Assembly: GCA_021399435.1 (NCBI GenBank)
Contig: JAJTUP010000005.1
Span: 1,302,001-1,366,000 of the forward strand
Direction: 5' to 3'
Length of the DNA: 64,000 bases
From: Diaporthe sp. PMI_573
Lineage: Eukaryota; Ascomycota; Sordariomycetes; Diaporthales; Diaporthaceae
A model generated the notes under the pieces. The model worked only from the letters and a program-made list of their open reading frames with translations. It was not told where the DNA came from and did not search any database. Positions 12,376 to 24,755 of this stretch are shown here, piece by piece. The first letter of the stretch is position 1, and the number at the start of each line of letters is the position of its first letter. The position numbers were made by a program, and so were the translations under genes.

Positions 12376-13273
12376 GCGACGTCAGCGGGCAGCAGACGGG
12401 CTGACTGCTGTTGGGAAGTGTTGGCGTCACGAGCGACTACATTCTTGTCTTTGGAGTTTGGCTTTGGGAGCTTCTGGGAGTGACGTACGACTTTTTTTAA
12501 TTTGCTGGCTTTTAAGATGACGAACGAAGTCAGCTTGTCTTCATCAAGGTTTGCAAGGTCATGAGGCTCACGAGTTCCATTGTCTGCAGTCCACCGCATC
12601 ATGTTAAACCACATCGGCTTGGCTCACACGGAGGTGTTGAGCCAAAAACAATGGGTCAAAGTTTATAGAGCCTGCATCGATACTACCTAGCGTTCCGAAT
12701 TTGTTCAGGCTTGCCACAATTAATTTACCATGGGCTCGCAAGCCGTGCCAAACCCCGTCAGGTGCAGAGAACGAGGCGTGGGATCGCGAGATCTCTGGTT
12801 ACAACGGCTGGTCCCGCTCTCATCGGGGGCTTACTAGTGAGGCAGGCATGTGTATCATAGCTCTATGAGGATGTCAATGTAGTAGATAAATGAGCCAGGC
12901 TTGTAACGATGCAGGCATGGACCTCTTCTTTGATGCAGAACGAAACTAAGTTGTATCATGCTTGAGCACTAATTAGTGAAGAAGTTCAACAGCCGGCTTC
13001 AATGACAGATGACGAGTCTGTACTTGGCAGCTTACTTACATACTACCCAGGCTTCCGAGAAACAAATACAGCAAGTTCTTGTCAGACCATCAAAGACCTT
13101 TCAAGATCACAAATAAAGCAGAAATGTCTTCTCGAAATGCATTCAAGGCACAATCTCATTAAGAAACACCGTCGAGAGTATCTTCTTTACTCAAAACAAC
13201 TCGGCCACGCCTCTTGCCCAGAACATCCTCATTGACCCTCCTAATCTCCGCAAAGAGGTTCCGAGATGACCGA
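12376..13273. other. Intergenic, no gene seen
   Basis: The sequence is AT-richer than the flanking exons. The short ORF at 13002-13235 has no coding bias or recognised motif. Confidence 0.45.
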
Positions 13274-13943
13274 ATGACTTAAATCCCACCCGGCACTCCT
13301 GATCATTGACATGCAAAACGGCTATCTGTCACCCAGAGGGTTGCTTCGGCAAGCTCGGTATGCCCGTCTCCAACCACCTCGACATCGTCGAAACCATCAA
13401 CAAGCTCCGCGCAGCAAGCCACGCCGCCAAGATCCCCGTCATATTCACCCGCCTCTGCTACAAGGAAGACTACTCAGACGCCGGCGTGCAGATGGAAGAG
13501 CTACCTCAGGTCAAGGAGCCGCGGGGTTTCGTCAGCGGCACCTGGGACGCGGACGTCCTCGACGAGGTCGCCCCAAATACGACCCAAGGCGAGATCGTAA
13601 TCGACAAGACCCGCAACTCGGCCTTTTTTTTTTTTTCAAAACGGACCTCGAAGATCTGCCGCGGAGTCGCGGCGTCAACCAGCTCCTGTGCACGGGTGTT
13701 GGCAGTAACGTCTGCGTCGAATCAACGGTGCGGGACGGCGCGGCGCGGGACTTCTACTGCAAAACGCCCAGCGATGCTACGGCCACCCTGACGATGGAGG
13801 ATCAAAATGCCCGTATGAAGAACCTGGCCTGGTTTGGTGGGGTTACATCGGCAGATGATGTCCTTCGAGCTTCAAAGCAGAGACAGGAGAACGCCAGGTG
13901 TCATGTATTGCATGCTCCCTGTTTGAATGCCATCAAGATTTAG
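13274..13943 (+). pseudogene. Isochorismatase-family cysteine hydrolase gene, frameshifted
   Basis: Homology to the isochorismatase-like hydrolases is clear: LLIIDMQNGYLSP with the catalytic Asp, then EGCFGKLGMPV, IPVIFTRLCY, EIVIDKTRNSAFF and GVGSNVCVEST, which contains the catalytic Cys. These pieces lie in alternating frames. A shift is needed just after the ATG at 13274 (a TAA follows ATG ACT), another near 13330 in a CCC run, and a third in the 13-base T run at 13624-13636. All three are single-base changes at short or long homopolymers. Either the gene is a recent pseudogene or the assembly has indel errors. If intact, it would encode about 220 residues, normal for the family. Some relatives hydrolyse isochorismate or nicotinamide; the substrate here is unknown. 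Confidence 0.75.
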
Positions 13944-14671
13944 TCCCAAAATCCGAAGTTGAGAGATTTATCTACAGTCTCTAAAGACCACAGCTGACGA
14001 GCTCGTTCTCCGCATTTACCAAAATGGCCATGGCTGTCCCCGATTGTGGAACCTCCAATAATCTTACCGCGCTCGGCGCGATGCTCAAACCTACGCCTCC
14101 TCCTTGCAGCTTAAGAGGGTGGGCCTGGTGGTTGGGCGCCTCATGCAACTGCATAAGCGACTGTTGAAGTGGTTTCTGGGCCGAGATTAGAATCCTTGTA
14201 CGGTGATTATTCCACTTCGACCTGCATCGTATTTGACGCTTACCCATGTGCCTGTGTTCTCCGAGCGGCTGACAAGTCCAAGTATTGAATAACCGCGCCT
14301 TGTGGTTGGCCCCAACAGGAACCCGTTGGTGCTATGATATCCACTTAGAAGTAACGATTAGGCGTCGTCATCCGTCACATTGCCGATCCCAAGCATTTAG
14401 TCTATCAAATAGTACCCGAGTTACTGCTCCCGCGGCTTTCACCTGATCGCTTCTCTCCCAAACGGCACATATTGCTAAATACGAGTCGCCCTGCCGTTGA
14501 ATACGGCCGGTCCTGAAGGATCAGGCGGATTAAATTAAAGCATCTACTGCAGCCTCTTTTCCTTTATTGATCGAGTGTCATCAATTCCCACAGCCCTCAG
14601 TCATACGAATTCCCCGCAGTCTTCAGACTTTTCAGCCAACGATTTCGGTCTCTGACTGTACGGGAGTGGCC
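13944..14671. other. Intergenic, no gene seen
   Basis: No ORF with coding character was found. The right half is the promoter and leader of the large ATPase gene. Confidence 0.45.
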
Positions 14672-17600
14672 ATGGCTGTGCCCGACACCACACAAAGAGC
14701 AAAGGAGCTCGTTGAACAGATCGCCAAGAATCACGGCTACCTTTTTAAGGAAAAGCTGCGAACAATAAAGCCTGAGCTTCGTGGTGAGACTGAAGAAGCT
14801 TTTCAGAGAAAGTCTGAGATGATTGGATTCAGTGCGATCGCGTGAGACATTTCCCTGTGTACCAAGTTCCAAACATTTGTTGACTTCATGGGTACAAAGA
14901 CCGGCAAAGAATCTACATGCCAGCAAAGCCGGATTTGTGTTTGAGCTACTACAGAACGCCGATGACAATCACTACACCAAGGCGACCGCGCTCGGCAAAT
15001 CACCTTATGCCTCCTTCCGCGTGTTTCCCCACCAGATCATTATGGAGTGCAACGAAGATGGCTTCACGGACGAGAACATCAAGGCAATTTGCTCCGTCGG
15101 CAAGAGCTCCAAGAAAAATTCGAGAAGATATATTGGTGGGAAAGGTGTCGGATTCAAATCTGTTTTCACGGTGGCTTGGAAAGCTCATATCGAGTCCGGG
15201 CCCTTCTCTTTCTCATTCAATCACAGAAATGGCGAATCCGGGATGGGAATGATCTCACCTTCATGGGAAGAGCCCCAGGATGAGCGAGATTCGTCTTTGA
15301 CGAGGCTCACACTTCATCTTCATGACATTGGGCAGTCCGATGTGGTGGAAAAGACGCACCAAATCATTCAGCAACAGTTTCAGGAGCTTCAAGAGACGAT
15401 TCTCTTGTTTTTCAAGAATCTGAGCACGATTCGTGTTGCTTTCCACCGAACCGATGGGACCGAAGAACTTTCCGTCACATACTCAATCGAGTATACAGGA
15501 GTCAATCACGCGGTTCTGACACGAGCTGTAACTGAAAATGGGACCGAAAAGAAGGATGTCAAGCACTATCATGTGACTATTCACCACGCAACGGAGCTTC
15601 CAAGACACGACAATCGGGCATGCTTTGGTCAGGCCGACCAACCCTCGCAGATCGTACTCGCTTTTCCTCTTTCTGAGACACTAGCTCCCATCATCGAACC
15701 ACAGGACATATTCGCATACTATCCTGTCCGACGAGTGGGCTTCAACTTTATCATTCATGCCGACTTCGTCATTGACGCTAGTCGCCAAGATATCGCCAAA
15801 GACTCGCTACGCAACACTGCGCTACTCGATGCAATCGCTGATACGTTTGCCAGAGCTTTGATGCAGTTCTGTGAGCGTGACAATTTGCGCTTTCAGTGGA
15901 TGAGGTACTTGCCAGACAGAAACCGCAAGAATTACGGTGCTCCGTGGCTATCTTTGGTAAACAAACTCGCATTCCGCTTGGGCCAGATGCATGTGTTTTA
16001 CTGTCATAAAAACAGTGATCGACACCTGATCGGGGATCTGGTCTGCCTACCAAGCGACTTTTGTGAGGACGGGGAGCCCTTATTTGAGGGTGGGAACCCT
16101 GAGAGCATCATTTCACAGCGATACTTCACGAGGGATTTAAATATCCTTAAGGACTACGGACTCAAACTCGCTGGTTACGGACACTTCCTAAGTTGGCTTT
16201 CAGCAGACCTCGATCGAGGCGTGCGATCGCGCATGAGATCACCTGAAACGACGGCCAGTTGGCACACTCAAACAGCGAGGCTGCTGCACGAGCCATTCTT
16301 AAAGAATTGGCCTAAATTCAAGGCCAAGCTGAAGACCATGGCCTTGTTGCCGCTCACGGGCGGCGCATGGGTTTCGGCGACTAACGTTTGTGGTCCGGTT
16401 TTCTTCGCCAGGGTTGACGGGATAGACATACCTCCAAACATTGGGCTCGACACAATCGACGAGAAGGTCACCATTACTGACAGGATAACACTTTTTAGAG
16501 ATTTGGGTGTGCGAGAAGCTCCCATATCCCTGGTCCGGAGGAAGATATTGGAGACGTATTGGCAGGTCGGGCTTGTGTTTAACATGTCGGTGCAGACCTC
16601 GAAACAGTATCTGACATTCCTCTACCTGACTCATCATCACTTAAAACCTGCGGACGAGCCTTCCTACTCGAGTATCGTACTTGTTGACAAAGATCAGTGC
16701 ATTTGCAATCCCTCTGATTCAGTCATGTACATGGCCACCGACAAGAACCCCTACAGCCCTTGGGAGTTGTTGAAAGGAGGCAAATCATGCTGGCTCCCAG
16801 ATACTGGGTACAGAGCACCAAGATTCAGGGCTCATTATTTCATGAACGATGGGTACTTCCTGGATCCGCCACAGACTCCGCCAAATCAGACGCTCACTTG
16901 GGTTGAATGGTTTCACAGTTGCCTCAAGATTTCGAAGTATGTGCACCTTGGGTATGCAGATCTATCCGAGGCTGCAAAGTACCTGGGAAAACACAGGCCA
17001 GACAGATTCCTCGGAGCCCTGCAGAGACATCATCACTACAATCCGCACCTTTCTCCTGAATTTATTGCATGTGTTCAGAGGACTATGATTCTATGCCCAG
17101 GGCGAAGGAAGATTGCGCTGAAAAACGCCTACTTTCCAACCAAGCAGTTGGAGAACCTCGTTACTCGCTTTCTACAGCCTGGCACGTTCTTTCCATGGAT
17201 ATGGACGGATAGAGAGAGCTACGATGTCATACCAGACGATATGAAAAGGCTTTTGAGCAAATTTGGAGTTGGAGTACCTCTCGATGACCTTGAATTTGCT
17301 TTGGATTTGCTGCGCTACAACGTGCGTGCCATGAAGAATGGCTTCACTTCCGCGGGCATAACAAATTTGTTCAGCTTGTATAAATACATTCAGACACAGT
17401 TTCAGGCGGAGAGGGGAACAAGTGAGGCGAAATCTGAAAGAATACGGTGCGTTTAAAACTCTTCAGTACCCACACGTTCTAACAAGCCTGAGATCACAGG
17501 AAAACGTTCGCAGATGAAGAGGCCATCTGTGTTCCACAATTTCGCCGCCTTAATCTCAACTGTTGGGTGTCTCCCGAGCAGTGTGTTTGGTATGTAAGCC

Positions 17601-19366
17601 TAAGATGCTTGATTCACCGCTGAATTGTGACAATTCCGGACCAACAATGTGACCCTTGCTGACTCGCAAGAGAAGGGGTGCACCTCGGCCACTGGACACC
17701 AAGTATGCTCTGCGGGTGTATTACGAGGCGTTGCCATTTTTTTGCGACGATAATCGATGGGATGTTGAAAATCTGTTCTCGAGTACTTTAGGCATATCCG
17801 ACTGTACTTTGGACATCTACGTTGACGAGTTGAAGAGTCTCCAGCGTACTTACCTCCCAAAGAGTGACGACGTCGAAGTCTTATACAAAGAAATCGACAA
17901 GCTCTGCCGGATGGAGATTGAACATGGAACATCATTAAATTGGCTCAAGGACCAATTTGAAGATCACGCCCTTGTTTATGCGATATCGAACGATGGATCG
18001 TCGTGGTGCAAGCCTTCTCATTGCGTTTGGTCTACCGATTCTCGATTCGGAGATAAGGCCTGTCTCAACAAAGAATATGAAGAACTGCACTGGCTTTTTG
18101 TCCGTGTCCTCGGGTTCAAGCCTTTGGCCCTCGAGATGGCGATCGACCAATTGAATGAGGCGGGTTGTCGACAATCGGTCTCCGTTGAGGAAGTGAAGAC
18201 ATGTTTGCTGACGGTCAACTCACTTCTCTGCTCAGGACAGACAACGCAGCAATCAAGACTCAACAGGAAAAGTAAGATTTTCCCCGTGAGGCATCCTAAG
18301 CGAGGAGTCCAGTGTGTCTCGGCACAGACTCAGTTCTTCCTTGTCGATCGCGAGTCTTTGAGATCAGCATTCGAGTACCACGTGAAATTCCTTGATTTCA
18401 ATTTGGAAGAAGTTGTCCAATTACATAAGTTCCTCAGCTGGGCCCAGCTTGATGACAGATACATCTCTCGAGGTGTGAGGGAAATCACCTCTATCAGCTC
18501 TGTTGACATCTCGGATGCGGAACCGATATCACACACAGTTGGCCAGCGTTTGCGAAATAGAGCTCACGCAGTTCTGAGGTATGGTCGTGACTTTCCCATG
18601 ACCGTATAATGGCCCCACTAAATTCGAACACAGAATCGCCAAGCATTTTGATAGTCCCCGTACGAGAAGCGCAAGAGAAACAGACGCTCTCTATGAAATC
18701 TTGCGAAAGGCAAACATCTTTGCAACCGATGCGATCTCTCAGGAATTCAGCCTCTCTCAAGATGGAGCTTCCTATAAGGCCCTTAGAGGGTCAATGGGTG
18801 TGCATTTTCACGAGCAAGGTTCAAGTCTCACAATATACCTGCCGCGCAGAAAAGTCCCCCGACAGCACGCTTTCCAGTCCTTCCCAGCGAGACTCCTCCA
18901 GTGGCTTATGACGGACAAAGACACTCAGATCCCCCAAGAGACGAGCGATAAGGCAGTCATTGCGATGAAGGATGTTTGGGGCACATCTCTCACACTTTTG
19001 TCAACAACTTTGGATGAGTGTGGCATCATCAACATCGACACTCCCAGCCTTGACCCAGTATTCGGGGGACCTTCGTCCGCCAGAGAGTGTGACTCTGTGT
19101 CACAAGGAGTCACTGGCAACTGTATCAGCACTCGGGCTGCAAGCCACAATGAGGATGGTAGTCTTGTCAACAGTTCGGGGGCTGTCGACGCTCTTCATTC
19201 AGCTCCAGATGCACCGCGCAACGATATCGCAAGCACTCAATCCTGCCGCAATCCCGCCGAATGTTCCACAACTTCGATGACACAAGGCGAGCAGTTTATC
19301 CTGCCGGTGAGGCCAGTGAGGTTTCAGTTCCAAATGAGGATACCAATCAAAGGGAGTCATTCTTAA
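14672..19366 (+). CDS. NO VEIN/sacsin-type GHKL ATPase protein, apparently C-terminally truncated
   Basis: Five exons are proposed: 14672-14841, 14900-17446, 17500-17589, 17676-18578 and 18634-19366, giving 1480 residues. The N-terminal ATPase domain carries the GHKL N-box FELLQNADDN, a middle box ECNEDGFT and the G-box GGKGVGFKSVF, all within roughly residues 65-150. This is the Hsp90-like fold found in sacsin and in plant NO VEIN. The middle region resembles fungal NO VEIN-like proteins, for example FADEEAICVPQF and SPEQCVW. The expected C-terminal DUF3883-like nuclease-fold module is missing from the open frame; the last roughly 150 residues are low-similarity Ser/Asp-rich sequence. Broken pieces of that module lie directly downstream (19367-20124). 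The gene may therefore encode a shortened ATPase or be decaying. Function in fungi is unknown. Confidence 0.8.
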
Positions 19367-20124
19367 CCCGTATGATCTCACTACGGTTTCTCCGGGTCCT
19401 AGGAAACATTACTGCCACAGGAACAAGTACCGGCCCTGGTCGTTACAAAGAAGGAATAGCTTATTTGCGAAAAATAGTTTACATTCCAGCATAGAGACAA
19501 GAATCAGCGGAGCCGAGTGATTCGTAGGGGATCCCAAAATTGGCGCCGCGTGAGAGATCTTCGTTAGTCCGTGGTATTACAATCCTTTCAAAGATCCCAA
19601 TCACACTTTCTGGGAAGGTCCCTCCGTTGCTTTCTTGTCTGAATCCTACACTTACCATCTTTTCACGAGCCAATTGGCAGAGTAACATGCACCGCCATGT
19701 CACAATACATCAGCCTACGCCAACAAGGCCCCATTGTCAGGAATTGAGACGCTGTAGACATCACTTACAAGGATACTCCTGAAGTCTTGCAACAGCCACG
19801 TAGACCGTAGATCGTAAAAGATCAGATGGACAAACTCCACAATATTTTACAGACGTCAATATCATAATGTCGGTCTGTGATACCTCATTCTCCATGAGCA
19901 ATGGCCGATACGAGAGCGAAGGTGCAGACACTCAAGCTTCGACCTTGGAAAATATGTTAATAATTCTCGGCCAGATGAAGGGCGCAACTCTCACAAGAGG
20001 AAGCAGTAGTATGATATATGTCATTTTCCGGATGTATCGGATGGATTAGAGCGACCAAGATCATGAGCTGAGAGTATATATGGACCCAGAAGCTTCAAGG
20101 CTGTCTGGGGAAATCGCAAATTGA
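19367..20124 (+). pseudogene. Decayed NO VEIN C-terminal (DUF3883-like) module
   Basis: Fragments in different frames follow the family's C-terminal order. They are FVGDPKIGAA at 19521, a TGA stop where the family has GE, then EIFV; DITYKDTPEVLQQ near 19758; CDTSFSMSNGRYE near 19875; SMIYVIFRMYRMD at 20011-20046; and, after a TAG, LRVYMDPEASRLSGEIAN ending at 20124. Several stops and shifts separate them. Introns alone do not restore one frame, because the KIGAA fragment contains an internal stop. The matching of motifs to the family is from memory of NO VEIN-like proteins, not from an alignment. Confidence 0.6.
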
Positions 20125-20435
20125 AACCGGCTTCCACGCCCGAGTGCTGTTAATTGCTGACGCTCATTCCCGGTAGAGCCGAGAAATAAATTCTATCTTT
20201 TCTTTTTTTGGTGATCATACGAAATATAGCTTGCATATTTAGGAAATGAAGATTCTGCTGGATCAGTGTGTGTCGATACGAGAAATCATTGATACTCCAT
20301 TGTCAAGAGTAGCTGAGGAACGGTAACGGACATGAAACAAATTTGCCGATGGTCACTCCATTTTCAACAGCCTCGGAACAAAATTGAAGATACGTCCTTG
20401 TGTGGCCAACTCCTAGACACATTGCCTCCGTCGCC
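20125..20435. other. Short intergenic gap between convergent units
   Basis: AT-rich 3' flank shared by the ATPase remnant and the dioxygenase gene. Nothing else is seen. Confidence 0.5.
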
Positions 20436-21613
20436 TTAAGCAGTGGCCTTCACAATCGGCGCTCCCTCGGGTGACGACATCTTGTCCGTCTGTTCATCCT
20501 GCCGTTCCACCTGTTTCTTTAGAGCCGCAAAATGCGTGTTCATAGCATCTGCAATGAACTGCCGCCCCGTTATCTCCGGGTACTTTTTCTCTGGCCCCTG
20601 GATGATGGTATCCTTGCTCGGCTGATTGAAGAAGGCGATCGAGTACCGCTCTCCATAGAAGTCGCCCGGTTCCGTGGGCGCTTTCACTCGGTGGAATGTC
20701 GACTTGAACCGATCATCAGACCAGCGCATCAACATGTCTCCAATGTTGCAGATTATGGACCCCGGTTCGAAGTTGACCTTTGTCCAGGTGTCTCCTAGCG
20801 CGAACTTGGTGACCGCCTCTCGCCCGGGGCAGATCTCGAGGCCGGTCTGGCCTTCACGTTGGAAGAGGAGCGTGAGGAGGCCCCAGTCAGCGTGAGCCCC
20901 CGCTCTGTGCCAGATTTTGCCATCATTGGACTCTGGTGTGGGGAAATAGTGCAGCAAGCGCATGACGCTCTGGCACTTGGGGTCTGATGTGTCATGAGAC
21001 ATGAGGAAGTAATTGTCGGGGAACCCTAGGCTCCTGGCAACACAGACCATGAGTATGTTTGATACTTGCTGGACCCGGTGCATGAACTGCAGGCAGTCGT
21101 CTCTGAATGCGGGAAGATGAGTGTCGCTCATCCACATGCTAGCGTAGCCATTGTCGCCTTTTCCGCCGGACAGCATGTTTTCGCCGAACTGAAGCTGGTA
21201 TGACTCCTTCATGTCTGGTGCGCCTGTAGATGGCCTTATCTGAGAATTCTTTTCCCAGCCGACGTTTTGAGGGTTCCACGCCACGGTCGCCTTGACATCG
21301 TCCGGCAGAGAAAAGAAGGCCTGAGATGTGGCAAAGGCGTTGTCAACCTCTGTCTGAGTAATGCCGTGATCCACGATCGAGAAGAAGCCAACATTCTCCG
21401 CAGCATCACACAGCTCCGAGGTGATCTCATCCATTCTGTTCTCAAAATCTCGCAGCGAGATCTTAGGTTGTCAGTCAAAAGCAGTGTCGAGGAAATGAAG
21501 GGGTAGGTGCAGCTCCCAGGGTACGCCTTTTCGTAGCAGAGAGTAAATGCATGATCACTGACGGGGAGCTCACTCACTTTGGGGATCTGCCTATCAACGT
21601 ATTTCGTCGCCAT
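20436..21613 (-). CDS. 2-oxoglutarate/Fe(II)-dependent dioxygenase (isopenicillin N synthase-like fold)
   Basis: Two exons (21613-21578 and 21461-20436) encode 353 residues. The first exon is only 12 codons (MATKYVDRQIPK) and joins ISLRDFENRMDE after a 116-nt intron. The N-terminal DIOX_N part contains GFFSIVDHGI. The jelly-roll core supplies the iron-binding triad His202-x-Asp204 (HADWG) and His269 (FHRV), and the 2-oxoglutarate-binding Arg284-Tyr-Ser. The enzyme should hydroxylate, desaturate or cyclise a small molecule, or act in detoxification; no substrate can be named. No secondary-metabolite core enzyme lies next to it. It is transcribed towards the NO VEIN gene remnant. Confidence 0.92.
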
Positions 21614-22976
21614 GGTGAATTCGGGTCGACACTTGTTCGATGAGGAGATGACTGATACGTATGGGCAATGTTTTAGATGTTCCTGCTTCTCCTCAGCTGA
21701 CGTCCTACGTACCTGGAAATCGAAGTAAGAAAGGTCCTGCGGAGCGGCGGTCTTTATAACGTGGGGAAGACGTGTGTGTTACACCCGGTGACGGCTAGTT
21801 CAATTGTTGATAAGCAGCTTGTCTTCGGCGCTCTCCGATGATATGCCAGGACGTGCGCAGTGCGTGACTGGCTAACTATCAAACCACAACTTTGAACTGG
21901 ACGGGGTTCATTGCATAACAGAATAATTGATTGTGCTGATGGTGTCTGACTCAATCCATTTGATTCTATGTTGAATGGTTCTGGAACTCGCACCACATAT
22001 TCCATACCGGTGGGTAGCATTTGCGGACTCCTTTCCTCGTGTTTCAATCTGCAACTTGCTAATACATGCCGAACTGGAGCCCCATGTTTATCAATCTACT
22101 ACGAGAATCAATGAGATTCAAGTCACAAAGCATTCTAGCAGCCCCCCAAATTGCCTCAATTACCTTAGTAATGTTTGGCAGATACGAGTGCCTATCCGGT
22201 GGCGTTTCACCTCAAAGACTGACAGACACAATGCAACAGAGTCACACTGGTAATTGTTTACTCGGACCAAGTTGCATGATGCTCCCTTTCAGGGAAGCTT
22301 TGGCAACATCACATCTAGGGTAGATAATCCATCATAGCCAAGAGAAGGGAGTAGGGGTGGAAGTAGGGTGGGGATTGTCTTTCTATAATGAAATGAATTA
22401 TTCAATGAACGTGGGTAGGAAGCTTGAAACTTGCAACAGATCAGGCAAAGATGACTTGGGAAACAAATAGGGTGCTTGAAACCAAAAGTCTTTGGGGTTC
22501 CGAATAGGCGTTGCTGTTTGAGATCTTGACAAATCAAGAATGTCCCCACAGCTTGGGAAACACTTATTTATAGACAATGTTGCGTCAATTTTGATCCTAG
22601 CCAGCCGGCGGCCATCCAGCGAAGTAGGTCCCATTGAATGTATCCGCAAATATATGACTATTTGTGGAAAGCATCTCGAGCACGTCAGGTTGACAAAGGC
22701 AGGTGCGTTAGTTGAGCATCCTTGCAGCTGTCTAATATCTTCACTGTCACATGAAACATTAAGAGTAATCCCTCAAATGGTTAACAGCACCACAGACGCT
22801 GTTTATTGAACAAAGGTCCATTGAAAAGCCTAAGAATTTATCGATTGAAGAAGGTTCCTACTAAGTATGAATATTGATACAACAGACTCAATCAATGCCA
22901 AGCGCAAATCCTGGGAATCGTGACCGTGAACGCCTCGCCTCAATATGTGATTTATGCAACGTCAGTTCAGCTCAGC
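21614..22976. other. Intergenic, 1.4 kb, no gene seen
   Basis: Contains the promoter of the dioxygenase gene at the left and the 3' flank of the lectin-like gene at the right. Short ORFs have no coding bias. Confidence 0.45.
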
Positions 22977-24755
22977 TCAGTCGGTCGCCACGTCGGATGT
23001 GTAAATCCAATTAAGCGGGTTGCTGTCGTCGAAACGGTACTCGAAGATGCCGCTGTCTGACAGCCCGTATATCATCCTGTTCTGCGCCGTGGCTATCGCC
23101 GTGAAGTTGGACGACCCGGGCGGGCCGCCGCTGAGGGTAGGCGTGCCGCTCGTCCAGACGCTCTCGTTCCAGAAGCTGGACGTCAGGGTACCGTCCGAGG
23201 CGAGGTACGCCACGATCATGTTCGTCCACCCGTGGTCGCCGTATGAGACGGATGCCAGGCCCGGGCTGGGGTTGACCATTGTTGCGGCACTGCTGATTGA
23301 GACGTCTGAATGAAATGTCAGTCATCGGCTCAGTTCTGTCTTTGCTTAGGGGTTTGACCTACCAGAGCCACCGTCCACCCAGGTGAAGTTTGTCTCCGGG
23401 CCGTTCATGATCTCCAATAGTTTCCCCGAGGTGTCGAAGTGATATACCCTCAACGCGTTGTCGATTGTACCGGATTGGCCGATGCCGTCGTTATCAGCGA
23501 AAGGGCGGATTGCTAATCCAGTTCCATTTGTGGACAATTCAGTGCCGATTGGGCCCGCGAACGACCAGGTGTTGTTGGTGAGGTTGCAAAGCTGAATACC
23601 GCCGGACGGCTCCTGGTACGTAAGAAATAATGAGTTGGTGCAGTTTTCGCAGATCTGCCAGTAGGCGGAAAGTTTAGACCCTTCCATCGCTTGAGGCGCC
23701 AGGCGCGTGCCGAGCTCTCCTGCGAACCATGTTTCGCCAACAATGTCGGAGGCCCATATCTCCGCCACGAAATTGTCATTTGTTAGATAGTACAAGCTGA
23801 CTTGGTACGAGTTCGTCACGGCTGCCAACGGTGTCCCAGCGAGAATATCCAATTCGTCTGCCCCTGTCATATTCAAGACCGCCTGCGTGACGTTACTGTA
23901 GTACCACCCATTGCTAATCGAGTCGCGGAGGGACACTAGAATGGAGCTCTCTGAGTCCTGATAGAATAAGGCGGACCGAGCGACACCAGTTGTATCTGTC
24001 CAGTTTACCGCAGCTAGCTGCGTGGTGTTCAAGATCGCGAAATAGTCGGTGGATGCGGAACTAGTACTACTCGATCTTTGCCCCTTCATGGTCAAAGTTA
24101 CGCCAAGGACAGTGGCAAGCAGTATGAGCACGAAGCACAGCAGACAAACCGCCACGCACATGAAAACCCGGCTTCCCATGCCGCAGACTTTGATCTCGCG
24201 CGTCTCCTCGTCTTGGATCTGCATTTGGTCGTAGTACGGTGAGCTTGGTACGCTGCGGTTACTGGTAAGGGGCTCCGTGCTCAGATTCGACGACCGGAAC
24301 ATGAGGCTGTGGGGATAAGCTGGGACGGGATCCGCAAGCGACGGTGAGAGCATTGACGCCGGCATTTGCCCCTCCATCGCGGCTATCTTCTCGTTGCCCT
24401 CGTCGGTGATAACAGGCATCTTGTCGTCGGCGTGCTCCCAGAAGGGCGGGATGACCTCCACTACCTCGGGCAGGTCGCTGTAGTTGTTGTCCATCACGAC
24501 TGCGGGTCTCGGAGGGTCAATATCCATTGTCGAATGTGTTGCTTGTTCGCCCTCGATTACTGTGGTTCCCTCCACTCGCCTCGTCCATATCTCCATATTC
24601 GTGTCGGCACTGTGCCCATTCGGCGCATTGGTCTCCGTTGGTGTCATGTCCAGGTCCCAGTGCGTTGTTCCGGCGATCTCGTCCACTATTAAAATCTCCG
24701 GGTTCTTGGCCTGGTCCCTTGAGTCGGAACCATACCTGGCAGCGTCACCCTCCAT
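22977..24755 (-). CDS. Type II membrane protein with fucose-lectin-like beta-propeller ectodomain
   Basis: Two exons (24755-23363 and 23305-22977) encode 573 residues. I chose ATG 24755 because the frame above it has only non-ATG starts. Residues 1 to about 195 are acidic, Pro/Ser-rich and cytosolic. One transmembrane helix, MCVAVCLLCFVLILLATVLG, follows at about 200-220. The rest is extracellular or lumenal with many NxS/T sites. It contains repeated blades with W, YY/YF and D-rich turns (ARSALFYQDSESS, NALRVYHFDTSGK, NMIVAYLASDGTL) that resemble the fungal fucose-specific lectin family. Soluble members of that family bind fucose; a membrane-anchored version could be a surface glycan receptor or adhesin, which is inference. 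Sugar-binding residues were not verified. Confidence 0.7.

Noticed and set aside
11865..12614. Long minus-strand ORF (249 codons)
   Set aside because: It mirrors the GC-rich Pro/Ala/Ser linker of the plus-strand gene and has no domain or independent codon bias.
19521..20124. Repeat-induced point mutation (RIP) as the cause of decay of the ATPase C-terminus
   Set aside because: The visible lesions include frame changes and a stop not clearly due to C-to-T transition, and there is no duplicate copy in the window to compare.
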